This document shows, in pieces, positions 31,276-40,802 of a stretch of 48,872 nucleotides of DNA (position 1 is its first letter; every line of letters begins with the position of its first letter). This stretch comes from Streptomyces specialis (GTDB lineage: Bacteria > Actinomycetota > Actinomycetes > Streptomycetales > Streptomycetaceae). The stretch covers positions 45,277 through 94,148 of the forward strand of contig NZ_LN929756.1 in assembly GCF_001493375.1 (NCBI RefSeq), in the 5' to 3' direction. Under the pieces are notes generated by a model. It saw only the letters and a list, made by a program, of their open reading frames with translations, did not search any database and was not told the DNA's origin. The translations under genes and the position numbers were made by a program.

Positions 31276-32301
31276 GTGGCCAAGGTGACGCGGGACGACG
31301 TGGCGCGGCTGGCGGGTACCTCGACCGCCGTCGTCAGCTATGTCATCAACAATGGGCCGCGTCCGGTGGCCGCGAGCACGCGGGAACGGGTGCTCGCGGC
31401 GATCAAGGAGCTGGGGTACCGGCCGGACCGGGTGGCGCAGGCGATGGCCTCCCAGCGGACGGACCTCATAGGCCTGATCGTGCCGGACGCGAGGCAGCCG
31501 TTCTTCGCGGAGATGGCGCACGCGGTCGAGCAGGCCGCCGCCGAGCGCGGGAAGATGGTCCTGGTGGGGAACTCGGACTATCTCGACGAGCGCGAGGTGC
31601 ACTACCTGCGGGCGTTCCTCGGGATGCGGGTCTCCGGCCTGATCCTCATCAGCCAGGGCCCCAGCGAGCACGCCGCCGCCGAGATCGACGCCTGGGACGC
31701 CCGCGTGGTGCTGCTGCACCGGCGGCCCGACGCCATCGACGACGTGGCCGTCGTCCTGGACGACATCGACGGCGCCCGGCAGATCACCCGCCACCTGCTG
31801 GTGGACCACAAGCTTCCGTATGTCGCCTGCCTCGGCGGCGTGGACTCCACGCCGGAGTCCGGGGACCCGGTGACCGACCATGTGACGGGCTGGCGGCGGG
31901 CCATGGCGGACGCCGGGCTGAGCACCGCGGGGAAGCTGTTCAAGGCGCCGTACAACCGGTATGACGCGTATCGCGTCGCGCTGGACCTGCTGGCCGGGCC
32001 CGACCGGCCGCCGGCCCTCGTCTGCGCGACCGACGACCAGGCCATCGGCGTGCTGCGGGCGGCGCGCGAGCTGCGCATCGACGTGCCGGGCGAGCTGGCG
32101 GTCGCGGGCTTCGACGACGTGAAGGAGGCGGCGCTGACCGATCCGCCGCTCACCACGGTCGGCTCGGACCGGGAGGCGATGGCCCGCGCGGCGGTCGACC
32201 TGGCCATAGACGACCCGGAGCAGGGGCCCGGGGACCGGGTGCGGCAGTTCCCGGTGGCACTGCGGATCCGCCGCTCCTGCGGCTGCGCCCCGACCGGCTG
32301 A
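31276..32301 (+). CDS. LacI-family transcriptional regulator
   Basis: A 341-residue regulator with a LacI headpiece ([23 protein letters not shown], residues 4-26; hinge near 50-60 with [10 protein letters not shown]) and a periplasmic-binding-like sensor domain. The C-terminus ends in [13 protein letters not shown] at 31276 is fixed by TAGACT (31263-31268) 7 nt upstream with no ribosome binding site: a leaderless transcript. No sugar genes adjoin, so the ligand and targets are unknown. Confidence 0.93.
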   Translation: MAKVTRDDVARLAGTSTAVVSYVINNGPRPVAASTRERVLAAIKELGYRPDRVAQAMASQRTDLIGLIVPDARQPFFAEMAHAVEQAAAERGKMVLVGNSDYLDEREVHYLRAFLGMRVSGLILISQGPSEHAAAEIDAWDARVVLLHRRPDAIDDVAVVLDDIDGARQITRHLLVDHKLPYVACLGGVDSTPESGDPVTDHVTGWRRAMADAGLSTAGKLFKAPYNRYDAYRVALDLLAGPDRPPALVCATDDQAIGVLRAARELRIDVPGELAVAGFDDVKEAALTDPPLTTVGSDREAMARAAVDLAIDDPEQGPGDRVRQFPVALRIRRSCGCAPTG

Positions 32302-32640
32302 GCGCCCGGCTCACCAGCCGGGACGCGACGCCGGATGACAAGGCGATTTTCGGAGAGAACTCTGAGCCGCGGCTCAGAGTCCTCTCATCTTCCCGGCCCA
32401 CAGTCGGTCGCATGGACGCACACCACACGCACATGTCTCTTACACCCATTCGTCGCTGCCGACGCCCACGCTAGGGTCGTGCTCGTTCGCTCCACATCCA
32501 TCGACGACAAACAATGAACTTGCGTGTTCAGACCAGCCTTCCGCTCTTTGTGCTTTTTTCTCGCCCGCTGCCACCCGTGGACGCGCCCCTCTCCTCTTCG
32601 CCGGCGGGTTCAGTTCTGTATAGGAGCCGGCGCCCCGGCC
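32302..32640 (+). promoter_or_regulatory. Gene-poor region with terminator, 22-bp palindrome and AT-richer leader
   Basis: Directly after the LacI gene CCCGGCT/AGCCGGG with a 4-nt loop (32305-32322) forms a terminator. ACTCTGAGCCG/CGGCTCAGAGT (32359-32380) is a perfect palindrome without loop, a good operator candidate for the protease/two-component genes. TAGGGT near 32472 may be a -10 box. From about 32440 to 32620 the composition is AT- and pyrimidine-rich with a run of six T near 32560, unlike coding DNA here. Confidence 0.5.
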
Positions 32641-33525
32641 GTGGCGGGTCACCGGTCGCGGCGGGCCCGCGGGTCGGTGTCGCTGTTCGCCGCGGTCGCC
32701 CTCGTCGCCGCCGCGGTCGGCGGCGGGACCGCGGCCCTGATCGACGGCACCACGGCCGCGTCCGGCGGCGGCTCGTCGGCGGTGTCCGCCACGACCGTGG
32801 CCGACCAGGCCGCCGCGGACGGCGGGACCGTGGCGTCCGTCGCCGCCGCCGTGGGCCCCAGCGTGGTGGAGATCACCTCCGGCACCGCGACCGGCTCCGG
32901 CGTGATCCTCTCCGAGGACGGCGAGATCCTCACCAACAACCATGTCGTCTCCGGCGCCACCACCGTCGAGGTCACCTTCTCCGACGGCACCACCGCGCCC
33001 GCCGAGGTCACCGGCACCGACCCCGACACCGACCTCGCGGTGCTCCGCGCCGAAGGCGTCAGCGGCCTGACCCCGGCGACCCTCGGGGACTCCGACGACG
33101 TCTCGGTGGGCGATCAGGTCGTCGCCATCGGCTCCCCCGAGGGCCTGACCGGCACGGTCACCAGCGGCATCGTGTCCGCGCTCGACCGCGAGGTGACCGT
33201 CGCGAAGGACGAGGGGACCGGCGGCGCGCAGCCGGGCCGGGGCGAGCCGTGGCCGTTCGAGTACGGCGGCGGCCAGTACAACGGCGACCTCGGCTCGTCC
33301 ACCACCACCTACGAGGCCATCCAGACCGACGCCTCCCTCAACCCCGGCAACTCCGGCGGCGCCCTGGTCGACATGGACGGCGAGGTCATCGGCGTCAACT
33401 CCGCCATGTACAGCGCCTCGGCCGACTCCGGCAGCGCCGGCCTCGGCTTCGCCATCCCCGTCAACACGGTGAAGGACGTGCTCGCCTCCCTGGAGGCGGG
33501 AACGGGCACCGGCAGCGGCGCCTGA
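32641..33525 (+). CDS. HtrA-like trypsin-type serine protease without PDZ domain
   Basis: A ~294-residue membrane-anchored protease. A basic N-terminus is followed by one hydrophobic segment (SLFAAVALVAAAVGGGTAAL). The catalytic domain has His in TNNHVVSG, Asp in TDLAVL and Ser in GNSGGAL, and ends without a PDZ domain. Streptomyces relatives usually have a long Pro-rich cytoplasmic tail before the helix, and that is missing. The frame can be extended to GTG at 32524, but the extra 39 codons have non-coding composition; GTG at 32641 is chosen, although its AGGAG is 14 nt away. The start is therefore uncertain. The RR/HK pair follows directly. Confidence 0.85.
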   Translation: MAGHRSRRARGSVSLFAAVALVAAAVGGGTAALIDGTTAASGGGSSAVSATTVADQAAADGGTVASVAAAVGPSVVEITSGTATGSGVILSEDGEILTNNHVVSGATTVEVTFSDGTTAPAEVTGTDPDTDLAVLRAEGVSGLTPATLGDSDDVSVGDQVVAIGSPEGLTGTVTSGIVSALDREVTVAKDEGTGGAQPGRGEPWPFEYGGGQYNGDLGSSTTTYEAIQTDASLNPGNSGGALVDMDGEVIGVNSAMYSASADSGSAGLGFAIPVNTVKDVLASLEAGTGTGSGA

Positions 33526-33540
33526 GGCGAGACTTTTCCC

Positions 33541-34257
33541 ATGAGTGACGGTGCCCGCGTGCTGATCGTGGACGACGAGCCCGCCGTGCGGGAGGCGCTC
33601 CAGCGCAGCCTCGCCTTCGAGGGATATGTCACCGAGACCGCGGTGGACGGTGTGGACGCCCTGGCCAAGCTGGAGACGTACGCGCCCGACGCCGTCGTCC
33701 TCGACGTCCTCATGCCGCGCATGGACGGGCTCACCACCGCCCGCCGGGTCCGCGCCGTCGGTGACCGGGTGCCCATCCTGATGCTCACCGCCCGCGACAC
33801 GGTCGGTGACCGGGTCAGCGGCCTCGACGCGGGCGCCGACGACTATCTGGTGAAGCCGTTCGAGCTGGACGAGCTGCTGGCCCGCCTCCGGGCGCTGCTG
33901 CGCCGCGGCTCGTACTCCCTCGCCGGCGGGCAGGAGACCCGGACCGAGGCGGCGCGCGAGCGGATCCTGTCGTTCGCGGATTTGCGGATGAACCCGGCCA
34001 CCCGCGAGGTCACCCGCGGCGAACGCGTGATCGAGCTGACCAGGACGGAGTTCACCCTGCTGGAGCTGCTGCTGGACCACCCGCGGCAGGTCCTCACCCG
34101 CGAGCAGATCCTGCACGCCGTCTGGGGCTTCGACTACGAGCCCTCGTCCAACTCCCTGGACGTGTACGTCATGTATCTGCGCCGCAAGACCGAGGCCGGG
34201 GGCGAGCCGCGTCTGGTGCACACGGTGCGGGGCGTCGGCTACGTCCTGAGGGTGTGA
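33541..34257 (+). CDS. OmpR-family response regulator (MprA-like)
   Basis: A 238-residue regulator: receiver with VDDEPAVRE, phospho-Asp in VLDVLMPR, Lys in [10 protein letters not shown]; winged helix with [14 protein letters not shown] and [14 protein letters not shown]. It is close to the mycobacterial MprA type, which governs envelope stress and an HtrA protease. It starts 15 nt after the HtrA-like protease and overlaps the kinase gene, so the three probably work in one stress circuit. Confidence 0.94.
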   Translation: MSDGARVLIVDDEPAVREALQRSLAFEGYVTETAVDGVDALAKLETYAPDAVVLDVLMPRMDGLTTARRVRAVGDRVPILMLTARDTVGDRVSGLDAGADDYLVKPFELDELLARLRALLRRGSYSLAGGQETRTEAARERILSFADLRMNPATREVTRGERVIELTRTEFTLLELLLDHPRQVLTREQILHAVWGFDYEPSSNSLDVYVMYLRRKTEAGGEPRLVHTVRGVGYVLRV

Positions 34258-35672
34258 GCGTGCGGCGCGCGTTCGCGGCGCTGCCGCTGCGGTCCCGGCT
34301 GGCCCTGCTGACCGGACTGGCCGTGGCCTTCGCGGTGGCGGTGTGCGCGGCGGCGGCCTGGTTCGTGGTGCGCGGGCAGCTCATGGCGTCGCTGGACGAC
34401 TCGCTGCGCGACAGCGCCGGCCGGGACGAGCTGACGCAGGCGCTGGGCGCGCCCTGCGAGATCGAGCCGGACGAGCTGGAGCAGATCCCCGGGCTGGTCC
34501 GCGACCCGATGCAACTGGTCACCGCCGACGGGGTCACGTGCGTCCTGGCCGGCGCGGTCAGCCTGGAGCCGTCCGAGGCGGACATGGCCGTCGCCCGGCT
34601 GGGCCTGGGCGAGACGCTGCACGACGCGCGGGGCTCGGACGGCGAGGAGTACCGGGTGCTGACCCGGCCCGTGCGCGGGGCCGCCATCACGGTGGCCAGG
34701 CCGCTGTCGGAGGTGCACGAGCCGCTGCGGGCGCTGGCCGCCGTGCTGGCGCTGGTCGCCGCGCTGGGCGCGGTGGGCGGCGCGGGCGCCGGGGTGGTGC
34801 TGGCGCGGGCCGGGCTGCGGCCCGTCGACCGGCTCACCGACGCGGCCGAGCACATCGCCCGTACCGAGGATCTGAGCGTCCGGATCCCGGTGACGGGCGA
34901 CGACGAGATCGCGCGGCTGTCCCGTTCGTTCAACTCGATGACCGCCGCCCTGGCCTCCTCCCGGGACCTGCAACAGCAGCTCATCGCGGACGCCGGGCAC
35001 GAGCTGCGGACGCCGCTGACCTCGCTGCGCACCAACATCGAGCTGCTGGCGCGCAGCGAGCTGACCGGCCGGCCGCTGCCGGCGGCGGACCGGCGGGACC
35101 TGATGGCGTCGCTGACCGCGCAGCTCAGCGAGCTGGCCTCGCTCATCGGCGATCTCCAGGTGCTGTCCCGGCCGGAGCGGGCGGTGGGCAGCGAACGGTC
35201 CCGGGAGGTGGTCGGGCTGCACGAGACGGCCGCCAGGGCGGTGAGCCGGGCCCGGCTGCGCGCCCGTACCCTGCCCATCACCGCAGAGCTGGAGCCCTGG
35301 TACGTGCGGGGCGAGCCGGCCGCGCTGGAGCGGGCGGTGGTCAACCTGCTGGACAACGCGGTCAAGTTCGGCGCCGACGACGAGCGGGGCGTGGACCTGG
35401 TGCTGCGGGACGGGGTGCTGCGCATCCGCGACCACGGGCCCGGCGTGCCGCCCGACGACCTGCCGCACGTCTTCGAACGGTTCTGGCGTTCCCCGGGCGC
35501 CCGGGGGCTGCCCGGCTCGGGCCTGGGGCTGTCGATCGTCGCCAGGACCGTCCGCGAGTGCGGCGGCGAGGTCGCCCTGCGGCCCGCCGAGGGCGGCGGC
35601 ACCGAGGCGTTGCTCACCCTGCCCGGCGCCCCGGTGCCGCCGCCGGGCGGCGAGGGCACGGAGGACGAGTAG
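34254..35672 (+). CDS. Sensor histidine kinase with HAMP domain (MprB-like)
   Basis: A 472-residue kinase: helix 1 (about 15-38), an extracytoplasmic domain of ~120 residues with two cysteines (PCEIEPDE and VTCVL) that might form a disulfide, helix 2 (about 160-185), HAMP, HisKA with [10 protein letters not shown] (phospho-His near 246) and ATPase with [16 protein letters not shown] and GSGLGLS. GTG at 34254 overlaps the regulator stop. It is the partner of the regulator at 33541. Confidence 0.93.
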   Translation: MSVRRAFAALPLRSRLALLTGLAVAFAVAVCAAAAWFVVRGQLMASLDDSLRDSAGRDELTQALGAPCEIEPDELEQIPGLVRDPMQLVTADGVTCVLAGAVSLEPSEADMAVARLGLGETLHDARGSDGEEYRVLTRPVRGAAITVARPLSEVHEPLRALAAVLALVAALGAVGGAGAGVVLARAGLRPVDRLTDAAEHIARTEDLSVRIPVTGDDEIARLSRSFNSMTAALASSRDLQQQLIADAGHELRTPLTSLRTNIELLARSELTGRPLPAADRRDLMASLTAQLSELASLIGDLQVLSRPERAVGSERSREVVGLHETAARAVSRARLRARTLPITAELEPWYVRGEPAALERAVVNLLDNAVKFGADDERGVDLVLRDGVLRIRDHGPGVPPDDLPHVFERFWRSPGARGLPGSGLGLSIVARTVRECGGEVALRPAEGGGTEALLTLPGAPVPPPGGEGTEDE

Positions 35673-35694
35673 GCGCGGCGGGTGGGCCGTGGGG

Positions 35695-36207
35695 TCAGCG
35701 GCAGGAGGGAGCGCACTCCTGGCCGGCGGCGGCGCCGGCCGTCGCAGTGGCGGGCGCGGGCTCGGTCAGCAGGCGGCGCGGGCCGCAGCCCTGCTCGCCG
35801 CAGATGTCGTACGGGTTGGCGAGCATGCAGCTCTCCAGGGACAGGCAGCCGCAGCCGATGCAGTCCGTCAGGTTGTCCCGCAGCCGCGCGAGCTGCCGGA
35901 TGCGGGCGTCGAGGTCGGCCCGCCAGGACTCCGAGACGACGGCCCAGTCCTGCTTGGTCGGTGTGCGGCCCTCCGGCAGTTGGGCCAGCGCCTCGCGGAT
36001 CGCGTTCAGCGGCATCCCGACGTTCTGCGAGACGCGGATGAACGCGACGCGCCGCAGGGTGTCGCGGCGGTAGCGCCGCTGGTTGCCGGTGGTGCGGCGG
36101 CTGCTGATGAGGCCCTGCTCCTCGTAGAACCGGAGTGCCGAGTTGGCGACGCCGCTGCGCTGGGCAAGCTGCCCGATGGTGAGTTCCTTCGCGATCTGGG
36201 GTGCCAT
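35695..36207 (-). CDS. soxR: SoxR, [2Fe-2S] redox-sensing MerR-family regulator
   Basis: A 170-residue regulator. The MerR winged helix (LTIGQLAQRSGVANSALRFYEEQGL) is followed by the diagnostic cluster motif Cys116-x2-Cys119-x-Cys121-x5-Cys127 (CIGCGCLSLESC). In Streptomyces, SoxR is oxidised by redox-active metabolites such as actinorhodin and then activates export and detoxification genes. The tail has four more cysteines, including CAPSC at the end. ATG at 36207 is supported by TACGAT (plus strand atcgta, 36214-36219) 6 nt upstream. An imperfect CTCAA/TTGAA dyad near 36229-36243 may be its site. Confidence 0.95.
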   Translation of the reverse strand: MAPQIAKELTIGQLAQRSGVANSALRFYEEQGLISSRRTTGNQRRYRRDTLRRVAFIRVSQNVGMPLNAIREALAQLPEGRTPTKQDWAVVSESWRADLDARIRQLARLRDNLTDCIGCGCLSLESCMLANPYDICGEQGCGPRRLLTEPAPATATAGAAAGQECAPSCR

Positions 36208-36288
36208 GCGGCCATCGTAGCGAGAGTTCAACAAATCTTGAGATTCATGGGTTAGCGTGAAGATCCTGGCCGATGAGGGGAGTTGCGC

Positions 36289-37131
36289 GTGGGGAAGCTG
36301 GTGGCCATCAGCGATCTGCATGTGCGGTATGCCGAGAACCGGCAGATAGTCGAGCGGCTGCGACCGGCCGGCGAGGACGACTGGCTGCTGGTCGCGGGGG
36401 ACGTCGGCGAGACGGTCGCGGACGTGGAGTGGACCCTGGAGCTGCTCAGCCGCCGGTTCGCCCGGGTGGTGTGGGTCCCGGGCAACCACGAGCTGTGGAC
36501 CACGACCGACGACCCGGTGCGGCTGAAGGGCGTCGAGCGGTACGAGCACCTGGTCGGGATGTGCCGGCGGCTCGGGGTGCTCACGCCCGAGGACCCGTAC
36601 CCGGTGTGGGAGGGCGACGGCGGCCCGGCGGTGATCGCGCCGCTGTTCCTGCTGTACGACTACACGTTCCGCCCGGCCGGCACCGCCACCAAGGAGGAGG
36701 CGATGGCGATCGCCAAGGCGGCGGGCGTGATCTGCACCGACGAGTACTTCCTGGCCCCCGACCCGTACCCCACGCGCGACGCCTGGTCCCGGGCGCGGGT
36801 GGAGGAGACGGAGAAGCGGCTGACCCGGGAGGTGCCGGACGGCCTGCCCACCGTCCTGGTCAACCACTGGCCCATCGTGCGCGAGCCCACCCGCGTGCTG
36901 CGGTACCCGGAGTTCGCGCTGTGGTGCGGCACCGAGGCCACCGAGGACTGGCCGCGCCGCTTCCGGGCCGCCGCCGTCGTCTACGGCCACCTCCACATCC
37001 CGCGCCTGATCTGGCACCACGGGGTGCCCCACCAGGAGGTCTCGCTGGGGTATCCCCGGGAGTGGCAGCCGCGCGGCACCCCGCCGGGGCGGCTGACGCA
37101 GATCCTGCCGCCGGTGGCGGTGGGGCCGTGA
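36289..37131 (+). CDS. Calcineurin-like metallophosphoesterase
   Basis: A 280-residue phosphoesterase. Metal-binding motifs in order: ISDLHV (residues 8-13), AGDVGE near 38, GNHELW near 67, a late His in NHWP, and GHLHI near 233. GTG at 36289 has GAGGGGAG at the right distance. Its stop overlaps the start of the phosphopantetheinyl transferase (GTGA), so the two are one operon. The pairing suggests linked work on carrier proteins or coenzyme A derivatives, such as removing phosphopantetheine; this is inference. Confidence 0.9.
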   Translation: MGKLVAISDLHVRYAENRQIVERLRPAGEDDWLLVAGDVGETVADVEWTLELLSRRFARVVWVPGNHELWTTTDDPVRLKGVERYEHLVGMCRRLGVLTPEDPYPVWEGDGGPAVIAPLFLLYDYTFRPAGTATKEEAMAIAKAAGVICTDEYFLAPDPYPTRDAWSRARVEETEKRLTREVPDGLPTVLVNHWPIVREPTRVLRYPEFALWCGTEATEDWPRRFRAAAVVYGHLHIPRLIWHHGVPHQEVSLGYPREWQPRGTPPGRLTQILPPVAVGP

Positions 37132-37850
37132 TCGAGGAGCTGCTGCCGCCCGGGGTGGCGGCCGTCGAGGCGTTCACGGACCCGGCCGAGCCACCCGCGC
37201 TGTTCCCCGAGGAGGAACGCCACATCGCGCGGGCCGTGGACAAGCGGCGCCGCGAGTTCTCCACCGTGCGGGTCTGCGCCCGCGCCGCGCTGGACCGGCT
37301 CGGCGGGCCGCGTGTGCCGCTGGTGCCGGGGGAGCGGGGGGCGCCCGGCTGGCCGGACGGCTTCGTCGGGAGCATGACGCACTGCCACGGCTACCGGGCG
37401 GCGGCGGTCGCGCGGTCCGGCGAGCTGGCGAGCGTCGGGATCGACGCCGAGCCGAACGAGCCGCTGCGGGAGCGGGGCGTGCTGGACACCATCGCGCTGC
37501 CCGGGGAGCGGGTGGCCCTGGCCGGGCTGGCGGCGCGGCGGGCGGACGTGGCCTGGGAGCGGCTGCTGTTCAGCGCGAAGGAGAGCGTCTACAAGGTGTG
37601 GTTCCCGCTGACCCGCCGCTGGCTCGACTTCGAGGAGGCGGCGATCACCATCGACCCGGACGCGGGCACGTTCACCGCCCGGCTGCTGGGGCCGGGCCCG
37701 GAGGGGGACGGGGTGCGGCTGCCCGGGTTCACCGGCCGGGGGCTGGCCCGGGACGGGCTGCTGGTCACGGCGATCGGCGTGGCCCGCCGTCCCGCCGCGC
37801 CGCCGGGGCCGCGCGACGCGCACGGCGAGCCGGCCGACGTGCCGGTGTGA
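37128..37850 (+). CDS. 4'-phosphopantetheinyl transferase (Sfp/EntD type)
   Basis: A 240-residue transferase that moves 4'-phosphopantetheine from coenzyme A onto carrier proteins of polyketide, peptide or siderophore synthases. Seen: SMTHCHGY at 82-89, the metal motif GIDAE (Gly104, Asp106, Glu108) and FSAKESVYK (Lys151, Glu152) with Glu144. Length and the EntD-like pattern fit secondary-metabolite transferases, not AcpS. No synthase is in the window, so it acts in trans. Confidence 0.94.
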   Translation: MIEELLPPGVAAVEAFTDPAEPPALFPEEERHIARAVDKRRREFSTVRVCARAALDRLGGPRVPLVPGERGAPGWPDGFVGSMTHCHGYRAAAVARSGELASVGIDAEPNEPLRERGVLDTIALPGERVALAGLAARRADVAWERLLFSAKESVYKVWFPLTRRWLDFEEAAITIDPDAGTFTARLLGPGPEGDGVRLPGFTGRGLARDGLLVTAIGVARRPAAPPGPRDAHGEPADVPV

Positions 37851-37895
37851 GGCCGCCCCGGCGCGGGGTGCGCCGGGGCGGGGCCGTGCCCGGGG

Positions 37896-39686
37896 TCAGC
37901 CGACGACGGTGATCCGGTCGGCGGCCGGGGCGGCGAGCGGGGCGGACGCCGACGAGGGCCCGGTCAGGTAGGCGGCGAGGACGGCCATGTCGTCGTCGCC
38001 CACCCCCGGGTCCGTGCCCAGCTTCAGGGTGGGGAAGCCGTCGCCGCCGCCCGCCAGGAACGAGTTGACCGCCACCCGGTAGGTCGCCGCCGGGTCGAGC
38101 GGCTCGCCGTCGATCCGGACCGAGTCCGCCACAATCCGGTCCGCGCCGGCCCGCGTCAGGTCCAGGGTGTAGGCCAGGCCCTCGGACGGCTGGAGGATCT
38201 TCGGCGCCGCCTCGTTGGCGCCGCTCACCTGCTCGCGCAGCACCTGGAGGAGCTGGGCGCCGGTCAGGTCCAGCAGGTTCACGGTGTTGGAGAACGGCTG
38301 GACCGCGAAGCCCTCCCCGTACGTCACCACTCCGTCCCCCTCGGCGCCGGACGCCGCGTACACCAGGTCGGTGCGGATGCCGCCGGGGTTCATCAGCGCG
38401 AGGTCGGCCGACGGGTCGAGCGACCGGGCGTGCGCGAGCTGGGCGTCGGCGATCAGGTCGCCGAGCGGGAACTCGGGGGCGCCGGTGCCGCGGCCCGCGA
38501 TGTCCTCGGAGATCCAGCCGATGGGCCGGCCGGCGACGGGCGCGGCCAGCTCGTTCCAGTACGCGATCAGCTCGGTCAGGTCGGCGGCCCGCTCCCGCTC
38601 CCGGTCCACGACGCGGTTGGTGCCCTCGACCGAGGTGCGCACGATGTCCTTGGTGCGCAGGTCGTACGCCATGGTCAGCTCGGTGAACAGGCGGCCGTTG
38701 GAGGCGGCCGAGGTGACCAGCCGGTCGTGGCCCGACGGGTCGGGGACGGAGCACACGTACGGCTGGTGGGTGTGGCCGGTGATCAGCACGTCCACGTCGG
38801 ACGAGGTCCGCCGGGCGATGTCCACGATCGGGCCGGACAGGCCGCCGGAGGGGCCGTCGCAGTCGTGGTTGTACGCGGGGGCCGCCGGGTAGCCGCCCTC
38901 GTGGACCAGGGCGACGACCGCGTTGACGCCGCGCCGCTTCAGCTCGGCGGTGTACTTGTCGATCGTCTCCACCTCGTCCAGGAAGTCGATGCCCTCGATG
39001 CCCTCCTGGGTGACGATGTCGGCCGTGCCCTCCAGGGTGACGCCGATGAAGCCGACCTTGACGCCGCCGAGGTTCTCGATGGTGTAAGGCGCCAGGATCG
39101 GGCGGCCGGTGTCCTCGTGGACGACGTTGGCGGCCAGGTAGGGGAAGTCGGAGCCCTCGAACTCGCGGCCCTCGGCGTAGCAGCCGTCCTCCGGGTGGCA
39201 GCCGCCCTCCTGAAGGCGGATCAGCTCCTCCCAGCCCTCGTCGAACTCGTGGTTGCCGACGCCCGCGACGTCCATCTCCAGGGCGTTGAGCGCCTCGATG
39301 GTGGGCTCGTCGTGGAACAGCCCCGACAGCAGCGGCGTGGCGCCGATCATGTCGCCGGCCGCGACCGTGACCGAGCGCCGCTCGCCCTCCCGGGCCTCCC
39401 GCAGGCCGGTGGCCAGGTACTCGACGCCGCCCGCGGTGATCTGGGAGGTCGTGCCGTCCGGGTTCTCGTGCGTGAGCGTGCCGTTGGAGCCCGCCGGGGG
39501 CTCCAGGGCGCCGTGCAGGTCGTTGAGGGCGAGGAGTTGGAGGTCGACGGTCCGGCCCGGCCGGGCGGCGTGCCCGGCGGAGTCGGCCGGGTCGGCGGCG
39601 TGGGCGGCGGGCAGCGCCACGGCGAGCGCCCCGGCGACCACCAGCGTGGCCGCCCCCGCGGTCAGCCTGTACTTCCGTGCGTGCAT
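37896..39686 (-). CDS. Secreted 5'-nucleotidase
   Basis: A 596-residue exported enzyme. The signal peptide ends in PAAHAA near residue 31. The metallophosphatase domain has NDLHG near 55, AAGDMIG, GNHEFDEG near 144 and GHTHQPY near 300. The C-terminal 5'-nucleotidase domain (about 370-570) has NPGGIRTDL and NSFLAGGGDGF. It releases phosphate and nucleosides from nucleotides outside the cell. GGGAGGGA precedes the ATG at 39686. It is convergent with the phosphopantetheinyl transferase gene. Confidence 0.95.
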   Translation of the reverse strand: MHARKYRLTAGAATLVVAGALAVALPAAHAADPADSAGHAARPGRTVDLQLLALNDLHGALEPPAGSNGTLTHENPDGTTSQITAGGVEYLATGLREAREGERRSVTVAAGDMIGATPLLSGLFHDEPTIEALNALEMDVAGVGNHEFDEGWEELIRLQEGGCHPEDGCYAEGREFEGSDFPYLAANVVHEDTGRPILAPYTIENLGGVKVGFIGVTLEGTADIVTQEGIEGIDFLDEVETIDKYTAELKRRGVNAVVALVHEGGYPAAPAYNHDCDGPSGGLSGPIVDIARRTSSDVDVLITGHTHQPYVCSVPDPSGHDRLVTSAASNGRLFTELTMAYDLRTKDIVRTSVEGTNRVVDRERERAADLTELIAYWNELAAPVAGRPIGWISEDIAGRGTGAPEFPLGDLIADAQLAHARSLDPSADLALMNPGGIRTDLVYAASGAEGDGVVTYGEGFAVQPFSNTVNLLDLTGAQLLQVLREQVSGANEAAPKILQPSEGLAYTLDLTRAGADRIVADSVRIDGEPLDPAATYRVAVNSFLAGGGDGFPTLKLGTDPGVGDDDMAVLAAYLTGPSSASAPLAAPAADRITVVG

Positions 39687-39833
39687 GGGTCCCTCCCGGC
39701 GATCGGGGCATGACGGATTCCGGTCCGGCCAGAACCCTAGTGGCTACGCGCGTAGCACGGCAGGGGGCCTCATGTGACGAGGAGGTGAAACGTACGCTGC
39801 GCCGCCGCCCCGGCAGGCCCTAGAGTCGCTGGT

Positions 39834-40745
39834 ATGAACGACGCCATGGTGCGGGACCGGGTGACGGAGGAAGAGCGGCGCGAGGCGCTGGCGTTGATCG
39901 AGGCCGCGGCCGGGGTCGACGGGCAGAGCGCGGTGTCCGAGCAGGGCCGGCTGCTGCTGCGGGGCGGCGCGCGGGAGGGCGTGAGGCATCTGCTGCTGCG
40001 TCAGGACACCGGCGAACTGGTCGGCTACGCCCAGCTCGACGGCACCGACCCGGTGGAGGCGCCCTCGGCCGAGCTGGTCGTCCACCCCGGGCACCGGGGC
40101 CACCGGTACGGGCGGGTGCTGGGCGACGCGCTGCTCGCCGAGTCGGGCCACCGGCTGCGGGTGTGGGCCCACGGCGGCCACCCGGCGGCGCGGCACCTCG
40201 CGCGGATCCTGGGCCTGACGCTCTTCCGCGAGTTGCGGCAGTTGCGCCGCCCGCTGGGCGGCCTGCGGACCGCGCCCGTTCCGCCGCCGCCGGACGACGT
40301 GCGGGTGCGGACGTTCGAGCCGGGCCGGGACGAGGAGGCGTGGCTCGCGGTGAACGCGGCGGCCTTCGCGCACCACCCGGAGCAGGGCGCGCTGACGCGC
40401 GAGGACCTCGACGCCCGGATGGCGGAGCCGTGGTTCGACGCGGACGGCTTCTTCCTCGCGGTGCGGGCGGACGACGAGGACCGGATCCTCGGCTTCCACT
40501 GGACGAAGCCGCACGAGGAGCGGGGTCTGGGCGAGGTGTACGTGGTCGGCGTCGCCCCCGAGGCACAGGGCACCGGCCTGGGCCGCACCCTGACCGGCCT
40601 CGGCCTGCGCCACCTGGCGGAGAACCCGTCCCTGTCGACGGCGATGCTGTACGTCGACGCGGACAACACCCCGGCCCTGCGGGTCTACGAGTCCCTCGGC
40701 TTCCGCACCTTCGAACGCGACCTGATGTACCGCACCGAGACCTGA
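39834..40745 (+). CDS. mshD: Mycothiol synthase
   Basis: A 303-residue double-GNAT protein that acetylates Cys-GlcN-Ins in the last step of mycothiol synthesis. The N-terminal GNAT domain keeps HPGHRGHRYGRVL; the C-terminal active domain has GVAPEAQGTGLGRTL near 240 and YVDADNTPALRVYESLGF, typical of MshD. TAGAGT (39821-39826) ends 7 nt before the ATG, so the mRNA is probably leaderless. Mycothiol is the main thiol of actinobacteria; mshA is also in this window. Confidence 0.95.
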   Translation: MNDAMVRDRVTEEERREALALIEAAAGVDGQSAVSEQGRLLLRGGAREGVRHLLLRQDTGELVGYAQLDGTDPVEAPSAELVVHPGHRGHRYGRVLGDALLAESGHRLRVWAHGGHPAARHLARILGLTLFRELRQLRRPLGGLRTAPVPPPPDDVRVRTFEPGRDEEAWLAVNAAAFAHHPEQGALTREDLDARMAEPWFDADGFFLAVRADDEDRILGFHWTKPHEERGLGEVYVVGVAPEAQGTGLGRTLTGLGLRHLAENPSLSTAMLYVDADNTPALRVYESLGFRTFERDLMYRTET

Positions 40746-40802
40746 GCGGGACGGCAGCCGGTCCGGCGGGTGGCGCGCGGGGCGCGCGGGTACGCTCCCG
40801 GC

